Assembly: GCF_007197555.1 (NCBI RefSeq)
Contig: NZ_CP041614.1
Coordinates: 5,014,001 to 5,078,000 of the forward strand
Length of the DNA stretch: 64,000 bases
Direction: 5' to 3'
From: Shewanella psychropiezotolerans
GTDB taxonomy: Bacteria; Pseudomonadota; Gammaproteobacteria; Enterobacterales; Shewanellaceae
Shown piece after piece: positions 1 through 8,498 of the stretch (the stretch's first letter is position 1; the number at the start of each line of letters is the position of its first letter). The notes below the pieces were generated by a model, which saw only the letters and a list, made by a program, of their open reading frames with translations, did no database searches and had not been told where the DNA came from. Both the position numbers and the translations under genes were made by a program.

Positions 1-640
1 TTTCAACTTGAATTTGATCACGTCCAGATTTTTCTATCACCTTTATCGGAACAGTTTTTTTTGAGTAACTTGACACGACTTCCACCACCAATTGGGTGAG
101 AGCTTGAAAATTCGTCTTATCCACAACTTCAGCATTGACCTGCCAAGCCTGAGGCAAAAGATTAAGTACAGATGAGTCTAATACTTTAATTTTGCCATTT
201 TTAATATAACTGCCATTAAGCTGGGTAAAGTATTCCGCAATCTGAGTTTGTTGATTAACTTTAAATGCTATAAACATCCCTACGCCTAAACCAATATTAA
301 GTATTAAGGTAAATAGAATGACTGCACGATATTTTTTAGCACTATAGCTCATCAATTTAGGAGCACGATTGCCTTCGAGGTAGACAAAAAAAGCAACACC
401 TCGTAGGCGATAGACATGCCCCTGCCTAAGTTTCTTCGATTTATCTCCCTTTTTAACCCCTTTTATTACAATGTCAGTTCCGTCATTTGAAAGCTCCCAA
501 TGCGTATTGGCAGGGACTGTCTCTGGAATACAAAGCGTGTCAGGCTTATCACTTTCACTAGCTCCGGTAATCACTAATTTGGGTTCTATAGGCAAGGTAA
601 CTCCATGTAAATGCCCATCAACAAACTCAATTAGCCACAT
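1..640 (-). CDS. sctD: T3SS inner-membrane ring protein SctD (partial, N-terminal part)
   Basis: This is the start of a gene that runs off the left edge; about 213 codons are visible. The reading is my own translation from the ATG at 640. The first ~95 residues look like the cytoplasmic FHA-like domain of SctD (YscD/PrgH class). One membrane segment follows at about residues 120-142 (ILFTLILNIGLGVGMFIAF), and the rest is periplasmic. SctD forms the outer of the two inner-membrane rings of the injectisome basal body. The ATG overlaps the end of the preceding CesT-like chaperone gene by 14 bases, so it belongs to the same transcript. Topology and position after sctU support the call; sequence identity is weak, as is usual for SctD. 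Confidence 0.68.
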   Translation of the reverse strand, partial: MWLIEFVDGHLHGVTLPIEPKLVITGASESDKPDTLCIPETVPANTHWELSNDGTDIVIKGVKKGDKSKKLRQGHVYRLRGVAFFVYLEGNRAPKLMSYSAKKYRAVILFTLILNIGLGVGMFIAFKVNQQTQIAEYFTQLNGSYIKNGKIKVLDSSVLNLLPQAWQVNAEVVDKTNFQALTQLVVEVVSSYSKKTVPIKVIEKSGRDQIQVE

Positions 641-1022
641 GTAAGCTCAGCTCTTGTTTCAATGTTTTCGCAATATCCAGAGTGTTACTTAAAGTTTTTA
701 ATAACGCCTGCGGGTGTTCCGGCAGAGGTATACCACGAACAAAGAAATATTCTTCTGACTGAAACTGGGCAATATAACCATCAGAACTAAGTGAAAAATC
801 AGCATTTATTCTTAGCGCTACTTCCGATTGAAATGGCCCCCCTCCCATCGAGATCATGATTAAAATGGAGTCATTGAGTCCCACGCGAACACCATCCTCA
901 ATACGACAACTCATCTCATCGAAATCACAAAGGAGCGCATGGTTTTCATCTAACAATAGCGACGAACCTTGTACTAACTGAGTAAACTCCATCATCAACA
1001 GAGTAAATTTTTTATTTTTCAT
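627..1022 (-). CDS. CesT-like class I T3SS chaperone
   Basis: This 131-residue acidic protein has no signal peptide or membrane segment. Its pattern of an N-terminal helix, a beta-sheet core with a Leu-Asp-Glu-Asn turn near residue 24, and an amphipathic C-terminal helix matches the CesT/SycE/SycN fold of secretion chaperones. These act as cytoplasmic dimers that bind the N-terminal region of effectors or gatekeepers. The gene overlaps both neighbours (OmpA-like lipoprotein gene upstream, sctD downstream), so it is co-translated with the apparatus genes. Its client is unknown; the three effector-like genes at 5.4-7.6 kb are candidates. The family call rests on fold pattern, size and context rather than a diagnostic motif. 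Confidence 0.5.
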   Translation of the reverse strand: MKNKKFTLLMMEFTQLVQGSSLLLDENHALLCDFDEMSCRIEDGVRVGLNDSILIMISMGGGPFQSEVALRINADFSLSSDGYIAQFQSEEYFFVRGIPLPEHPQALLKTLSNTLDIAKTLKQELSLHVAN

Positions 1023-1770
1023 CGTAATTAAACTTTATCTCAATAATAAATCGGCGCTGCGATATCCGCTGAGTAGCTGTTGGCAATCCATTTTCAACAC
1101 TGCCTCGTAACATAATGGGGGTATCTCCCATACCTTCCGTTTGTAAATAGTATTTAACGCTATTGGCTCGTGCATTAGCCAAACGACGATTACTGGAATA
1201 AGAGCCTGACGAATCAGCAACACCATAAACCCGTAGGCTTTCCACTGGCTGACCCCGTAGCTCCTCAATCATGCGAATTAAGATATTCTTTCCTTCTGGT
1301 GTGAGCACAGATTCATTGACCAAAAATAAACTCTGAAACACCAAACGTACATGATCCTGATTAGTGTGGTGGATCAAGACTCCAGAATCTGATTTCCACA
1401 GCTCTGCGGAAAATGCCTTTTCTGTCGTCGCACTGACTAAATTTGAGTGGAGCCAATAGTCACCTTGGCAACTTTTTACTTCGTTAAAAGCGTAGGTGTT
1501 AATATTCGCAAGATAGTACTTACTTGATATAGCCGGTACAGCTACTTCAATACACGCATTCTGATGTGGCGAACCATCAACATATTCAGGCTCCCTTTTC
1601 ACCCAATAACGCACATGGTCAATATCATCGATATTGGTGAAAAGTAAATTATATATATCCTGCTTCCATTCATGATCCCAAACTATTGAGTCCTCTCGGA
1701 CATCCTGAGCACAAGAAACTAGTCCCATAAACACTCCTACAATCAGCCCTGCTTTAAACAGTCTTTGCAT
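1012..1770 (-). CDS. OmpA-like outer-membrane lipoprotein inside the T3SS operon
   Basis: This 252-residue protein starts with a lipoprotein signal and a lipobox ending at Cys20 (GLVSC). The C-terminal half is an OmpA/MotB-type peptidoglycan-binding domain: a Phe/Leu-rich strand, then SLRVYGVADSSGS, then RRLANARANSVKYYL. These domains bind diaminopimelate in the cell wall. The gene overlaps the end of sctU by 17 bases and the following chaperone gene by 11, so it is part of the T3SS transcript. A role in anchoring or piloting the secretin or basal body in the wall is plausible but inferred. It is not one of the universally conserved Sct components. Confidence 0.72.
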   Translation of the reverse strand: MQRLFKAGLIVGVFMGLVSCAQDVREDSIVWDHEWKQDIYNLLFTNIDDIDHVRYWVKREPEYVDGSPHQNACIEVAVPAISSKYYLANINTYAFNEVKSCQGDYWLHSNLVSATTEKAFSAELWKSDSGVLIHHTNQDHVRLVFQSLFLVNESVLTPEGKNILIRMIEELRGQPVESLRVYGVADSSGSYSSNRRLANARANSVKYYLQTEGMGDTPIMLRGSVENGLPTATQRISQRRFIIEIKFNYDEK

Positions 1771-2800
1771 CTTTATGCCTATTCAATTCCAATAGAATAA
1801 ATGCGATATCACGATAAAATGCTTTAGGTATAAAGTCTTCTCCTGTTCGCATGCTCTTATAAAACGCCCTTGCAAGTCCCTTATGCTCCAAAATCGGAAT
1901 ATTAAGCCCCTCCAATCTTCGTCGCTCTTCCAGTGCAAGTGATTCCGTACTAATCTGTAACACCACAGGGACTTTATCTATCAAACGGTCATAACAAATT
2001 GGCACCAAAATATGCGTCGGATTCGCAATCGCAAAGGTTGGACTACGTCCTTTTGTTATAGGAGTGTCCATGACCTCACGCATTTGCCGCTTTCGCTCCG
2101 ACTTCATTTCCGGTGAACCTTCGGTTTCTTTCATCTCATTTTTCATTTCCGTAAATGTCATTCTATTTTTGCGGTTAAAGTGATAACGCTCAACCATCAA
2201 ATCTATACATCCAAGACTGACTCCGTACACAAAAAAAAGCATTGAAACCAGCCCGATATATAACATTAAGTTGTAAATGAAATAGGAGGTGTTATTGACT
2301 TGCGCCAAGGTATTTAACTCGCTCCCCCCGACATCCGATACATACTTCAAGAGAAACAATAAAAAGATTAGTTCGAGGACCTTACGCAAAGAGCGGGATA
2401 TAGCCTCAATCCCAAAAATATTTTTAGCCCCCGTCACTGGGCTTATTTTTTCCATTTTAAGGCCCAAAGACTCAGTACTGAATACAGTTTTATTAATCAA
2501 GACCCAACTGATAGCCGCCATAATGAGCTTAACCATAAACAAGATGAAGATCCCCCAAGCAATAACCGAATAAAGAATCCCAAAACCAGTTGATATATCG
2601 GCATATAACATCACCTCTAACCAATCATTGGCCGATTGAAACACCAGATAAATTGCACCGATAAATACCACTGTAAATACCACTAATTCCATCGTAGGCT
2701 CGGCCAATTCAGTTTTAGGAAACTGACCCTTTTTCATTAAATCTTTGAGCTTCTTCTCTGTCGGTGGATACTTTTTAGGTTCAGTAGATTCATTTGACAT
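1754..2800 (-). CDS. sctU: T3SS export-gate substrate-switch protein SctU
   Basis: The protein has 348 residues and belongs to the FlhB/YscU/SpaS family. The N-terminal half holds four hydrophobic segments (about 38-56, 75-102, 141-155 and 174-200). The cytoplasmic C-terminal domain carries the autocleavage motif NPTH at residues 260-263. In this family, cleavage between Asn and Pro switches secretion from rod/needle subunits to translocators and effectors. The length is normal and the catalytic motif is intact. It starts 4 bases after the end of sctV, so the two export-gate proteins are made together. Confidence 0.95.
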   Translation of the reverse strand: MSNESTEPKKYPPTEKKLKDLMKKGQFPKTELAEPTMELVVFTVVFIGAIYLVFQSANDWLEVMLYADISTGFGILYSVIAWGIFILFMVKLIMAAISWVLINKTVFSTESLGLKMEKISPVTGAKNIFGIEAISRSLRKVLELIFLLFLLKYVSDVGGSELNTLAQVNNTSYFIYNLMLYIGLVSMLFFVYGVSLGCIDLMVERYHFNRKNRMTFTEMKNEMKETEGSPEMKSERKRQMREVMDTPITKGRSPTFAIANPTHILVPICYDRLIDKVPVVLQISTESLALEERRRLEGLNIPILEHKGLARAFYKSMRTGEDFIPKAFYRDIAFILLELNRHKDAKTV

Positions 2801-2804
2801 AGTA

Positions 2805-4687
2805 TTACATCACAACCTGCAGTGGCTCAGAGCTAACGACACAGCTCGGTTCAGCTATATCACCATGGCTACAAACAGAAATCGTCGACACCACTTGCTG
2901 AAAGAATGATTTAACAGAATTAATTTCAGTATCATTCACCACTAGAGTTGGCTTACAGCCGTACTGAGTCGTCATACGTATAATTTCCTTACGCAATGAA
3001 GATTGCAACTCAATCAAACGATCCAAATCCTCATTTTCCCCCATCACAAAAGTTTCGATACACTCCGTTAATTCAGGGGTGAGCAGTGCAACATAAATTT
3101 GTCCATCGCAGTTCATCAATCGTGATGTGATCTCGTAGCGAGCTTGGTTCCTGATGCGATTCAGCCAGTTTTTAGGTTCGTTATCTATTCGAGACCAATA
3201 GATCAGAGCCTCAAAGAATGTCACTCTATCAAGATAAAACTCTCTGGCACGTATCATCTCTTTAATGACATCATGTACACGATTCAAACCGAGCGCAGCA
3301 TCTATCTCGTTCTTCATTACTTCACTTTGGCTCGCAAGTCCGTCAATAATATTGCTGGTGTATTGGAGGTTATACTTTTCAATAAGGCACTTATTTAAAA
3401 AGTATTCCACTATTGTGGCAATACTTTGAGTCGACGCATCACTAATAAAGACTTCGTCTCCTAGTACTTCGATCAATTCTAAAGAGCTTTCCTGAGAAAA
3501 GGAGTAGATGCAAATACCTGAGATATACACTTCAATGTCACACTCCAGATCCCTCTCTATGATTATTGAAGGCGTCCCTAACGCTTGGCCCCAAAGTGTT
3601 TGCTCAATACGATGAAGACTAGTATCAACTAAGGTTTGATGCTGAGGCTCTCGTAACACCATTTTCAAGGACTCATAAAGGCCACTTCCTGCAGCCACTG
3701 TACTCGTCACTTTCTTTGGCTGGCCGTGTATTCGCCAAAGTAGACATGCTATCAGTGCACACATAAGAAACAGAATCACGCACACAAACAATAGGCTAGG
3801 ACGGGCTAAACCGAGTACGAATATAAAAAAACCAATAACCAAGAGGCTTTTCCAAAAGCTGCTAACCTGCTTTGCCATCTGTCCCATAAATGAGCCAGAA
3901 TCCTCCTCTCCTTTGATGCGTGTTAAGTAAACGCCACAAGCGATTGAAAGCAGTAAACTTGGTATTTGTGATACCAAACCATCGCCTATTGTCAGTACGG
4001 AAAAACGATTAATACTCTCAGATAAAGTGAGATCAAACTGATTGACCCCAACATAAATACCGCCAAAAAGATTTACTAAACTAATTAAAATACCGGCTAT
4101 AGAGTCGCCTTTTACAAACTTCATCGCCCCATCGAGTGAACCAAAAAGTTTATTCTCGGTATTGAGGTCTGCACGCATTTTCTGTGCCTGATCACCTGTT
4201 ATCAAACCGCTTTTCAGATCGCCATCTATACTCATTTGCTTGCCAGGCAAGGCGTCAAGAGAAAATCGAGCGCCCACTTCCGCTACCCTTTCACCACCTT
4301 TTGTCACAACTAAAAACTGAACAATAGTGATGATAATGAAGATCAACAAGCCTGAAATAAGATTGCCACCCATCACGAACTCACCCACAGTCTCAATGAC
4401 GTCACCAACATCCTCGTTAGCAATGATATTTCGCGTTGTAGCAATAGAAAGTAATAATCGGAACGTCGTCAACAGCAAGACTACCGTTGGCAAGAATGTC
4501 ACCTTAAGGGGCTGATCATTCTCTAACATGATAACTAAAAGCAACACCGAGCTAGTAAAGCTCATTAATATAAAAATATCAATTAGCCCCCTGGTAGAGT
4601 GAATAGAATAATCGTTGGCAGCATAAGTGCGATGATGATACTGCTAGGATTAAACATGAACAGATTACGACGAAAATACTTAATCAT
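2805..4687 (-). CDS. sctV: T3SS export-gate protein SctV, interrupted by an apparent one-base frameshift
   Basis: SctV (InvA/YscV/LcrD) is the large export gate whose cytoplasmic ring receives substrates. The open frame from 4565 gives 586 residues, including the family signatures RVAEVGARFSLDALPGKQMS and the C-terminal cytoplasmic domain. It lacks the first membrane helix. That missing part lies just upstream in another frame: ATG at 4687, overlapping the sctL stop as ATGA, encodes MIKYFRRNLF and a hydrophobic stretch up to LPGG, then hits TAA. Adding one G to the run of five G on the coding strand (plus-strand C at 4587-4591) joins the frames. The result is a 627-residue protein that aligns with SctV through its first two helices. 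This is either a sequencing error, a real mutation, or a -1 slippage site. The coordinates given are for the restored gene. Confidence 0.9.
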
Positions 4688-5292
4688 ATGCTGTCCAAAC
4701 TACGACCTAGCTCTTCGACGATAGATAGAGTATCTATGCTGACCAGGTTATCCTCACTTTCAATCGTTAGCACGACTCCCCCATTTTCAAACACTTGCTC
4801 AACAGACAAAGTGTTATCTTCGTCATCTATTGCTTTATGGAGTAAATCGATAAGATGACCTATCACTGCCTCATTTAAGCTAAGTGAGGGTAGGCGTGAT
4901 TTGACCTTAGTAGCTATCGTACTTTTCAACTCATCTTTTAACGTATTTAAGCTATGGTATTGCGCTGCAACAAGTTCAGTGAGCTGTTGATTTGCCTTTT
5001 CAAACCAAAGAGCCTGATTGACCATTAATTTATCTTCCATCTCATTATGCAAATCAGCCACATGAAGGTTGAGCGCTTGCTCCTTCTCTTCAATAAGATG
5101 CACAACTTGTTCTTCAACTAGCTGTTGATATTGCTCAACCCTCTCTTCCAAAGCCGAAAGCAAGGATTTAGCCTCGGTGTAAATGAGGACATCAGACTTC
5201 TTTATCACATTTGAATGCCGCTCTTTCTTAAATAGAATCTGTGGGATAGTTCTCTGGTCTGAATTAATTTCTATGTACAAGGCATACCTCAT
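4684..5292 (-). CDS. sctL: SctL-like T3SS ATPase stator
   Basis: The product has 202 residues from the ATG at 5292. An alternative TTG at 5337 adds 15 residues but lies against the T-tract of the preceding terminator, so I prefer the internal ATG. The central part (about 45-130) is charged, Glu/Gln-rich and likely coiled coil. The C-terminal part (about 140-200) has the alternating pattern seen in SctL/FliH proteins, which dimerise and link the SctN ATPase to SctQ. The stop overlaps the upstream sctV ATG (ATGA), a normal place for sctL. Assignment rests on coiled-coil structure, size and context; the family is poorly conserved. Confidence 0.5.
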   Translation of the reverse strand: MRYALYIEINSDQRTIPQILFKKERHSNVIKKSDVLIYTEAKSLLSALEERVEQYQQLVEEQVVHLIEEKEQALNLHVADLHNEMEDKLMVNQALWFEKANQQLTELVAAQYHSLNTLKDELKSTIATKVKSRLPSLSLNEAVIGHLIDLLHKAIDDEDNTLSVEQVFENGGVVLTIESEDNLVSIDTLSIVEELGRSLDSI

Positions 5293-5340
5293 TCTGGTTT
5301 CGAAATAATCATACTCAATCTTGAAACGGCACAACAAAAG

Positions 5341-5388
5341 AAAAAAAAAGACTAAACCTGAACTCTTATGATTTAGTCTTTTTTCAAT
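5341..5388 (-). terminator. Rho-independent terminator between effector-like genes and sctL-sctV block
   Basis: On the minus strand GACTAAA pairs with TTTAGTC and is followed by nine T. The stem is extended by A/T pairs, so it could also work in the other direction. It lies inside the otherwise continuous T3SS gene run and should reduce transcription from the effector-like genes into sctL, sctV and sctU. Confidence 0.75.
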
Positions 5389-5414
5389 GATTTATGAATC
5401 TTTTACTGAATGGC

Positions 5415-5969
5415 TTACTGACTGGATGATGAAGAAAAAGATAGTGAAACCAAGTTATCTATTTTTACTGGAGGGACGTACATTATTAAACTTCCATTAT
5501 CCCTTGCTAGTTTGTTTAAATGACTATTAGTTTTGAAATCCAATCCTGCCATTTCCTTATAATTTGGCAGGCGATGTTTAGGTATAATCTGGAGACGTTC
5601 CTTTACCCTCTCCCTGACATTATTCATTGGACCAACCAAGTAATTCTGACCACGCATGCTCACCGCCCCTTGGCTCAATAGCACCTTCGTATTCAAACTT
5701 TGCAGATACGCGTTAAGATCGTTTTTCCGCCACTCCTTAAATTCAAACGAATCTGTTTCTCCTCTAAGCCATTCTGGTATAGGTCGCCATGAGCCCATAA
5801 ATGTTCCTGCTTCGGGACGATCTAGGAACTTAGGTACTTTATACTGAATATGCCCACCATTCTTCCCTATAAACCTAGACCCTATTTTATCCAAGTCGAC
5901 TTTATTCTTCCCTTCAGCGAGCCCACTATCAGATGTTATGTCATTTTTAGTAGTATTGTCTGGCGTCAC
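5415..5969 (-). CDS. Unrecognised T3SS-locus protein, candidate effector
   Basis: I do not recognise this 184-residue hydrophilic protein. The N-terminus is rich in Thr, Asn, Asp and Ser (MTPDNTTKNDITSDSG), a composition common in type III secretion signals. The middle is basic with aromatic residues (SWRPIPEWLRGE), and the C-terminus ends in a run of Ser. There is no Sec signal or membrane helix. Its ATG overlaps the stop of the repeat-containing gene upstream (ATGA), so the two are translationally coupled, and a strong terminator follows it. Position among secretion genes and N-terminal composition make an effector or effector partner plausible, but no enzymatic motif is visible. Confidence 0.5.
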   Translation of the reverse strand: MTPDNTTKNDITSDSGLAEGKNKVDLDKIGSRFIGKNGGHIQYKVPKFLDRPEAGTFMGSWRPIPEWLRGETDSFEFKEWRKNDLNAYLQSLNTKVLLSQGAVSMRGQNYLVGPMNNVRERVKERLQIIPKHRLPNYKEMAGLDFKTNSHLNKLARDNGSLIMYVPPVKIDNLVSLSFSSSSSQ

Positions 5970-6955
5970 CTTCCTCTGCTCACCAGTCTGTACCTGTCTA
6001 GTCGCCCCCTATTGCCGACATTAGTTTGTCCGCCCATATGCGTAGTCATACTGCCAATATTATATCTTAGCCCTTGACTGTAATTACTCCCCATTTGTGC
6101 CCCATTAGTCAGGCTAACGGGAGCAGGTATCGGCCCACCCCGTTTTATGTCAGTCTGAATCTTGGCAGCTTGAGTCTCAGTCGGAGCAACTGTTGCTACA
6201 GTATCAGTCTCAATCTGACTGCCGATGGCCTGCTCCGTATTGCTGCCTTTTCTCTTGTGAGTACTGTCAAGGTTATATCTTGGCCCGGGACTGTAATTAC
6301 TGCCTGTTTGTGCACCATTAGTCAGGCTAACAGATGCAGGTATCGGCACTTTCCATTTTTTCCCAGTATAAACTTTAATTGCTTGGGTCTCTGTCGGAAC
6401 ACCTGTTACTACTGTATCAGTCTCAACCTGATTACCGATGGCCTGCTCCGTATTGCTGACTTTTCTCTTGTGAGTACTGTCAAGGTTATATCTTGGCCCG
6501 GGACTGTAATTACTGCCCGCTTGTGCGCCATTAGTCAGGCTAACAGATACAGGTATCGGCACTTTCCATTTTTTTCCAGTATAAACTTTAGCTGCTTGGG
6601 TCTCTGTCGGAACACCTGTTGCTACAGTATCAGTCACACCCTTGGCAGCTTGCCTCTCTGTCGAGATCAAAGCATAAGCAGTGACACCATCTCTTCCAAC
6701 GATATCCACCATTTGTACATCAGCGGTCCCCCCTCCTTCACGAAGAAAATGAGACAAACCGGCTAAGTTAGGATCGGAAGAGTTTTGATGCTTTAACCTC
6801 AGATCCTCCAATCGCTTTTCACTGACATGTGGCAACGTCTTATCAACCTTCACCTGATTTATATCGGTAAAAGAGTTACTCGCACGATCAATCAATGAAA
6901 CATTGGTTGTTTGCGTCCCTTCATCAGCCCTCGACTCAGCTGGAGTATTCACCAT
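5966..6955 (-). CDS. Repeat-containing candidate T3SS effector
   Basis: This 329-residue protein has an N-terminal unique region (1-107) followed by three tandem repeats of 71 residues (108-178, 179-249 and a shorter third to about 303). It ends in a Gly/Arg-rich tail. Each repeat contains VPTETQA, TGKKWKVPIP, VSLTNGAQ, SNYSPGPRYN and STHKRK, giving Pro-rich and basic patches typical of host-interaction repeats. The start region (MVNTPAESRADEGTQTTN) is Ser/Thr-rich without a Sec signal. It is coupled to the next gene by ATGA and lies 41 bases after the preceding effector-like gene. No known domain is recognised; effector function is inferred from locus and architecture. Confidence 0.55.
   Translation of the reverse strand: MVNTPAESRADEGTQTTNVSLIDRASNSFTDINQVKVDKTLPHVSEKRLEDLRLKHQNSSDPNLAGLSHFLREGGGTADVQMVDIVGRDGVTAYALISTERQAAKGVTDTVATGVPTETQAAKVYTGKKWKVPIPVSVSLTNGAQAGSNYSPGPRYNLDSTHKRKVSNTEQAIGNQVETDTVVTGVPTETQAIKVYTGKKWKVPIPASVSLTNGAQTGSNYSPGPRYNLDSTHKRKGSNTEQAIGSQIETDTVATVAPTETQAAKIQTDIKRGGPIPAPVSLTNGAQMGSNYSQGLRYNIGSMTTHMGGQTNVGNRGRLDRYRLVSRGR
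6047..6634 (-). repeat. Three tandem ~213-bp coding repeats
   Basis: Units lie at about 6422-6634, 6209-6421 and 6047-6208. The first two are nearly identical at the DNA level; the third is shorter and more diverged. The period is an exact multiple of three (71 codons), so copy number can change without breaking the frame. Confidence 0.85.
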
Positions 6956-6996
6956 GTCCTCTGTTTCAGAGTTCGCGAGTCCGCCACCTTGATCGT

Positions 6997-7620
6997 CTAG
7001 AAAGATATACCAACTGTTATAATTGTTGGTATTAAAACAATGATTAAATGTATTTCCTCTCCCCCTACATCAGTCACATCAGTCACATCTTCCGATTCAT
7101 GTGTTGGTTCAGTCGGCGCAGGTGCATTAAATAAATGTTTGGGTGGCAAAACTGGCTTATCTTCATGTTTAGGTGACTCTGACTCTGATTTTTTCTTTTC
7201 TTTATCCCCTACAACAAACTCAGAGCCTCCATACATAGTTATCGCTGATGCATTGCCATACATGATTACAAATACTGTAGGTAATAAGCTAAGCCCACCA
7301 GTAAAAGGGGCTAATACGGCACCAAGAGTAACCGCTCCGGCAATAGACGCTAAGTGAACCTTTGCCTTCTTATCGTTGCTTACTCTATTGGATTTTTTAC
7401 TGCTTTTTTTACTCTGTCTTGATTCAGTTCCTCCTGTTCCTAAGATAGTCGGAACAGAGGTTATCCCATCCGGAGATTGTGGTTCTACAGCTCCTAATAT
7501 TGGAGTAGTTGCCTCCAACAAAGAAGCTGACCGAGTCAGCTTGCCTCGGGGAGTTTCATTACCTAAACTCGATTGGCTGGGGAGGGAGACACTTCGAGTT
7601 AATCCAGGAGTAGATACCAT
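6997..7620 (-). CDS. Candidate T3SS effector with a hydrophobic segment
   Basis: I do not recognise this 207-residue protein. The first ~90 residues are rich in Ser, Thr and Pro with two similar motifs (LTRSVSLPSQ and LTRSASLLEA), followed by a basic Lys/Ser stretch (RQSKKSSKKSNR). A hydrophobic Gly/Ala/Leu/Pro region spans about 92-130 and could cross a membrane once or twice. The C-terminal part is acidic with a tandem DVTDVTDV and ends in a second hydrophobic segment (IIVLIPTIITVGISF). Secreted T3SS proteins that insert in host membranes often have this layout, but that is an inference. It follows a 99-codon unknown gene by one base and precedes the repeat protein. Confidence 0.5.
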   Translation of the reverse strand: MVSTPGLTRSVSLPSQSSLGNETPRGKLTRSASLLEATTPILGAVEPQSPDGITSVPTILGTGGTESRQSKKSSKKSNRVSNDKKAKVHLASIAGAVTLGAVLAPFTGGLSLLPTVFVIMYGNASAITMYGGSEFVVGDKEKKKSESESPKHEDKPVLPPKHLFNAPAPTEPTHESEDVTDVTDVGGEEIHLIIVLIPTIITVGISF

Positions 7621-7621
7621 A

Positions 7622-7921
7622 TTAAAACCTCATATTTTCAAATAAATTAATGGCGAAGTGCCTAACTTCATCTTCTAAATAGTCTTGCTCTACAATAGTG
7701 AACGTGAGAAATCCATCGACGCGAATAAACATGCCTTTTGTCATAATTTCAAACTGTAAAATCATCTCTATTACCGTTTCTAAATTGCCGAGGTGGACTA
7801 GCTGAAAAAAAGGCACAATAGGAAGTAACAGATGATCCGGGTAGTCTCTGAAAATAACCTTTTCGTTTTGTTCAAGCCGTTGCAGAAATCGTTCAACACC
7901 ATCTAATGATATGGGCTTCAT
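7622..7921 (-). CDS. Small unrecognised T3SS-locus protein
   Basis: This 99-residue acidic protein is rich in Leu, Phe and Glu. It has no signal peptide, and I recognise no motif. Its ATG follows the stop of the SctQ-like gene directly (TAG-ATG), so translation is coupled. Size, acidity and position just before three effector-like genes would suit a secretion chaperone or sorting-platform accessory. It does not look like the second SpoA domain that the short SctQ-like protein lacks. Confidence 0.45.
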   Translation of the reverse strand: MKPISLDGVERFLQRLEQNEKVIFRDYPDHLLLPIVPFFQLVHLGNLETVIEMILQFEIMTKGMFIRVDGFLTFTIVEQDYLEDEVRHFAINLFENMRF

Positions 7922-8491
7922 CTACTTTGGAAAAACCAAAACAAGTTCATCTGCACTCAAGCCTCTTATTTCATCAAGGCTAAGCATGGTTTCGAAGGGG
8001 GTAATAGTCGATGTCAATGCCAAGGTTTGCGGCAATAAAGTTGAACGAGCCTGTAAACTATCGAAATCAATTTCTAATGTCTCCATTTTCAAAAAGGCCG
8101 CTACACTAATCCCTCCCATAAGGATCTGGCAGGCTATCAACAAAGGTTGATCCTGTTTGTTCATATCAAGGTGCTGCTTTAACTCAACGCCATACTGACC
8201 CAACGCTTGAGTTATCACATATGAAAGGTAATCATGATCAAGGTGCTTTATTTTCAAACCTAACAATCTTTCAGCTTCAGCCAAGGGAACATAAACTTCA
8301 GCTTCAACCCCCAAATGACTTAAACTTAACTGGATGAAATCTTGCTGCCGACTTGACCTGTATTGCACAGCCCCCATTTCGATAGAAATAACCTGATTAT
8401 TAAAATACTGCCCGGCCAATCCATTGATAATCAGCTTCATTTCCTCGCTAATCTCATATCTTGGAATAAAGATAATGCTCTGTTTATTCAT
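7922..8491 (-). CDS. sctQ: SctQ-like sorting-platform (C-ring) protein, short
   Basis: The protein has 189 residues. The N-terminal region has the alternating hydrophobic pattern of an SctQ N-domain (LSLSHLGVEAEVYVPLAEAE). The end (LALTSTITPF, then LSLDEIRGLSADELVLVFPK) resembles a SpoA domain, which in SctQ/FliN assembles the cytoplasmic platform that binds SctL and SctK. Family members usually have about 300 residues and two SpoA domains, or an internally started short form; here only one is seen. Either the second domain is lost or it is encoded elsewhere. Moderate confidence, from the C-terminal pattern and context. Confidence 0.45.
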   Translation of the reverse strand: MNKQSIIFIPRYEISEEMKLIINGLAGQYFNNQVISIEMGAVQYRSSRQQDFIQLSLSHLGVEAEVYVPLAEAERLLGLKIKHLDHDYLSYVITQALGQYGVELKQHLDMNKQDQPLLIACQILMGGISVAAFLKMETLEIDFDSLQARSTLLPQTLALTSTITPFETMLSLDEIRGLSADELVLVFPK

Positions 8492-8498
8492 GGTTCCC

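Noticed and set aside
5293..5337. Upstream TTG start for the SctL-like gene
   Set aside because: It lies next to the T-tract of the terminator, leaving no room for a ribosome site; the ATG at 5292 is preferred.
6074..6766. Long plus-strand open frame opposite the repeat-containing effector-like gene
   Set aside because: It only mirrors the repeats of the minus-strand gene, lacks a ribosome site and lies against the operon direction.
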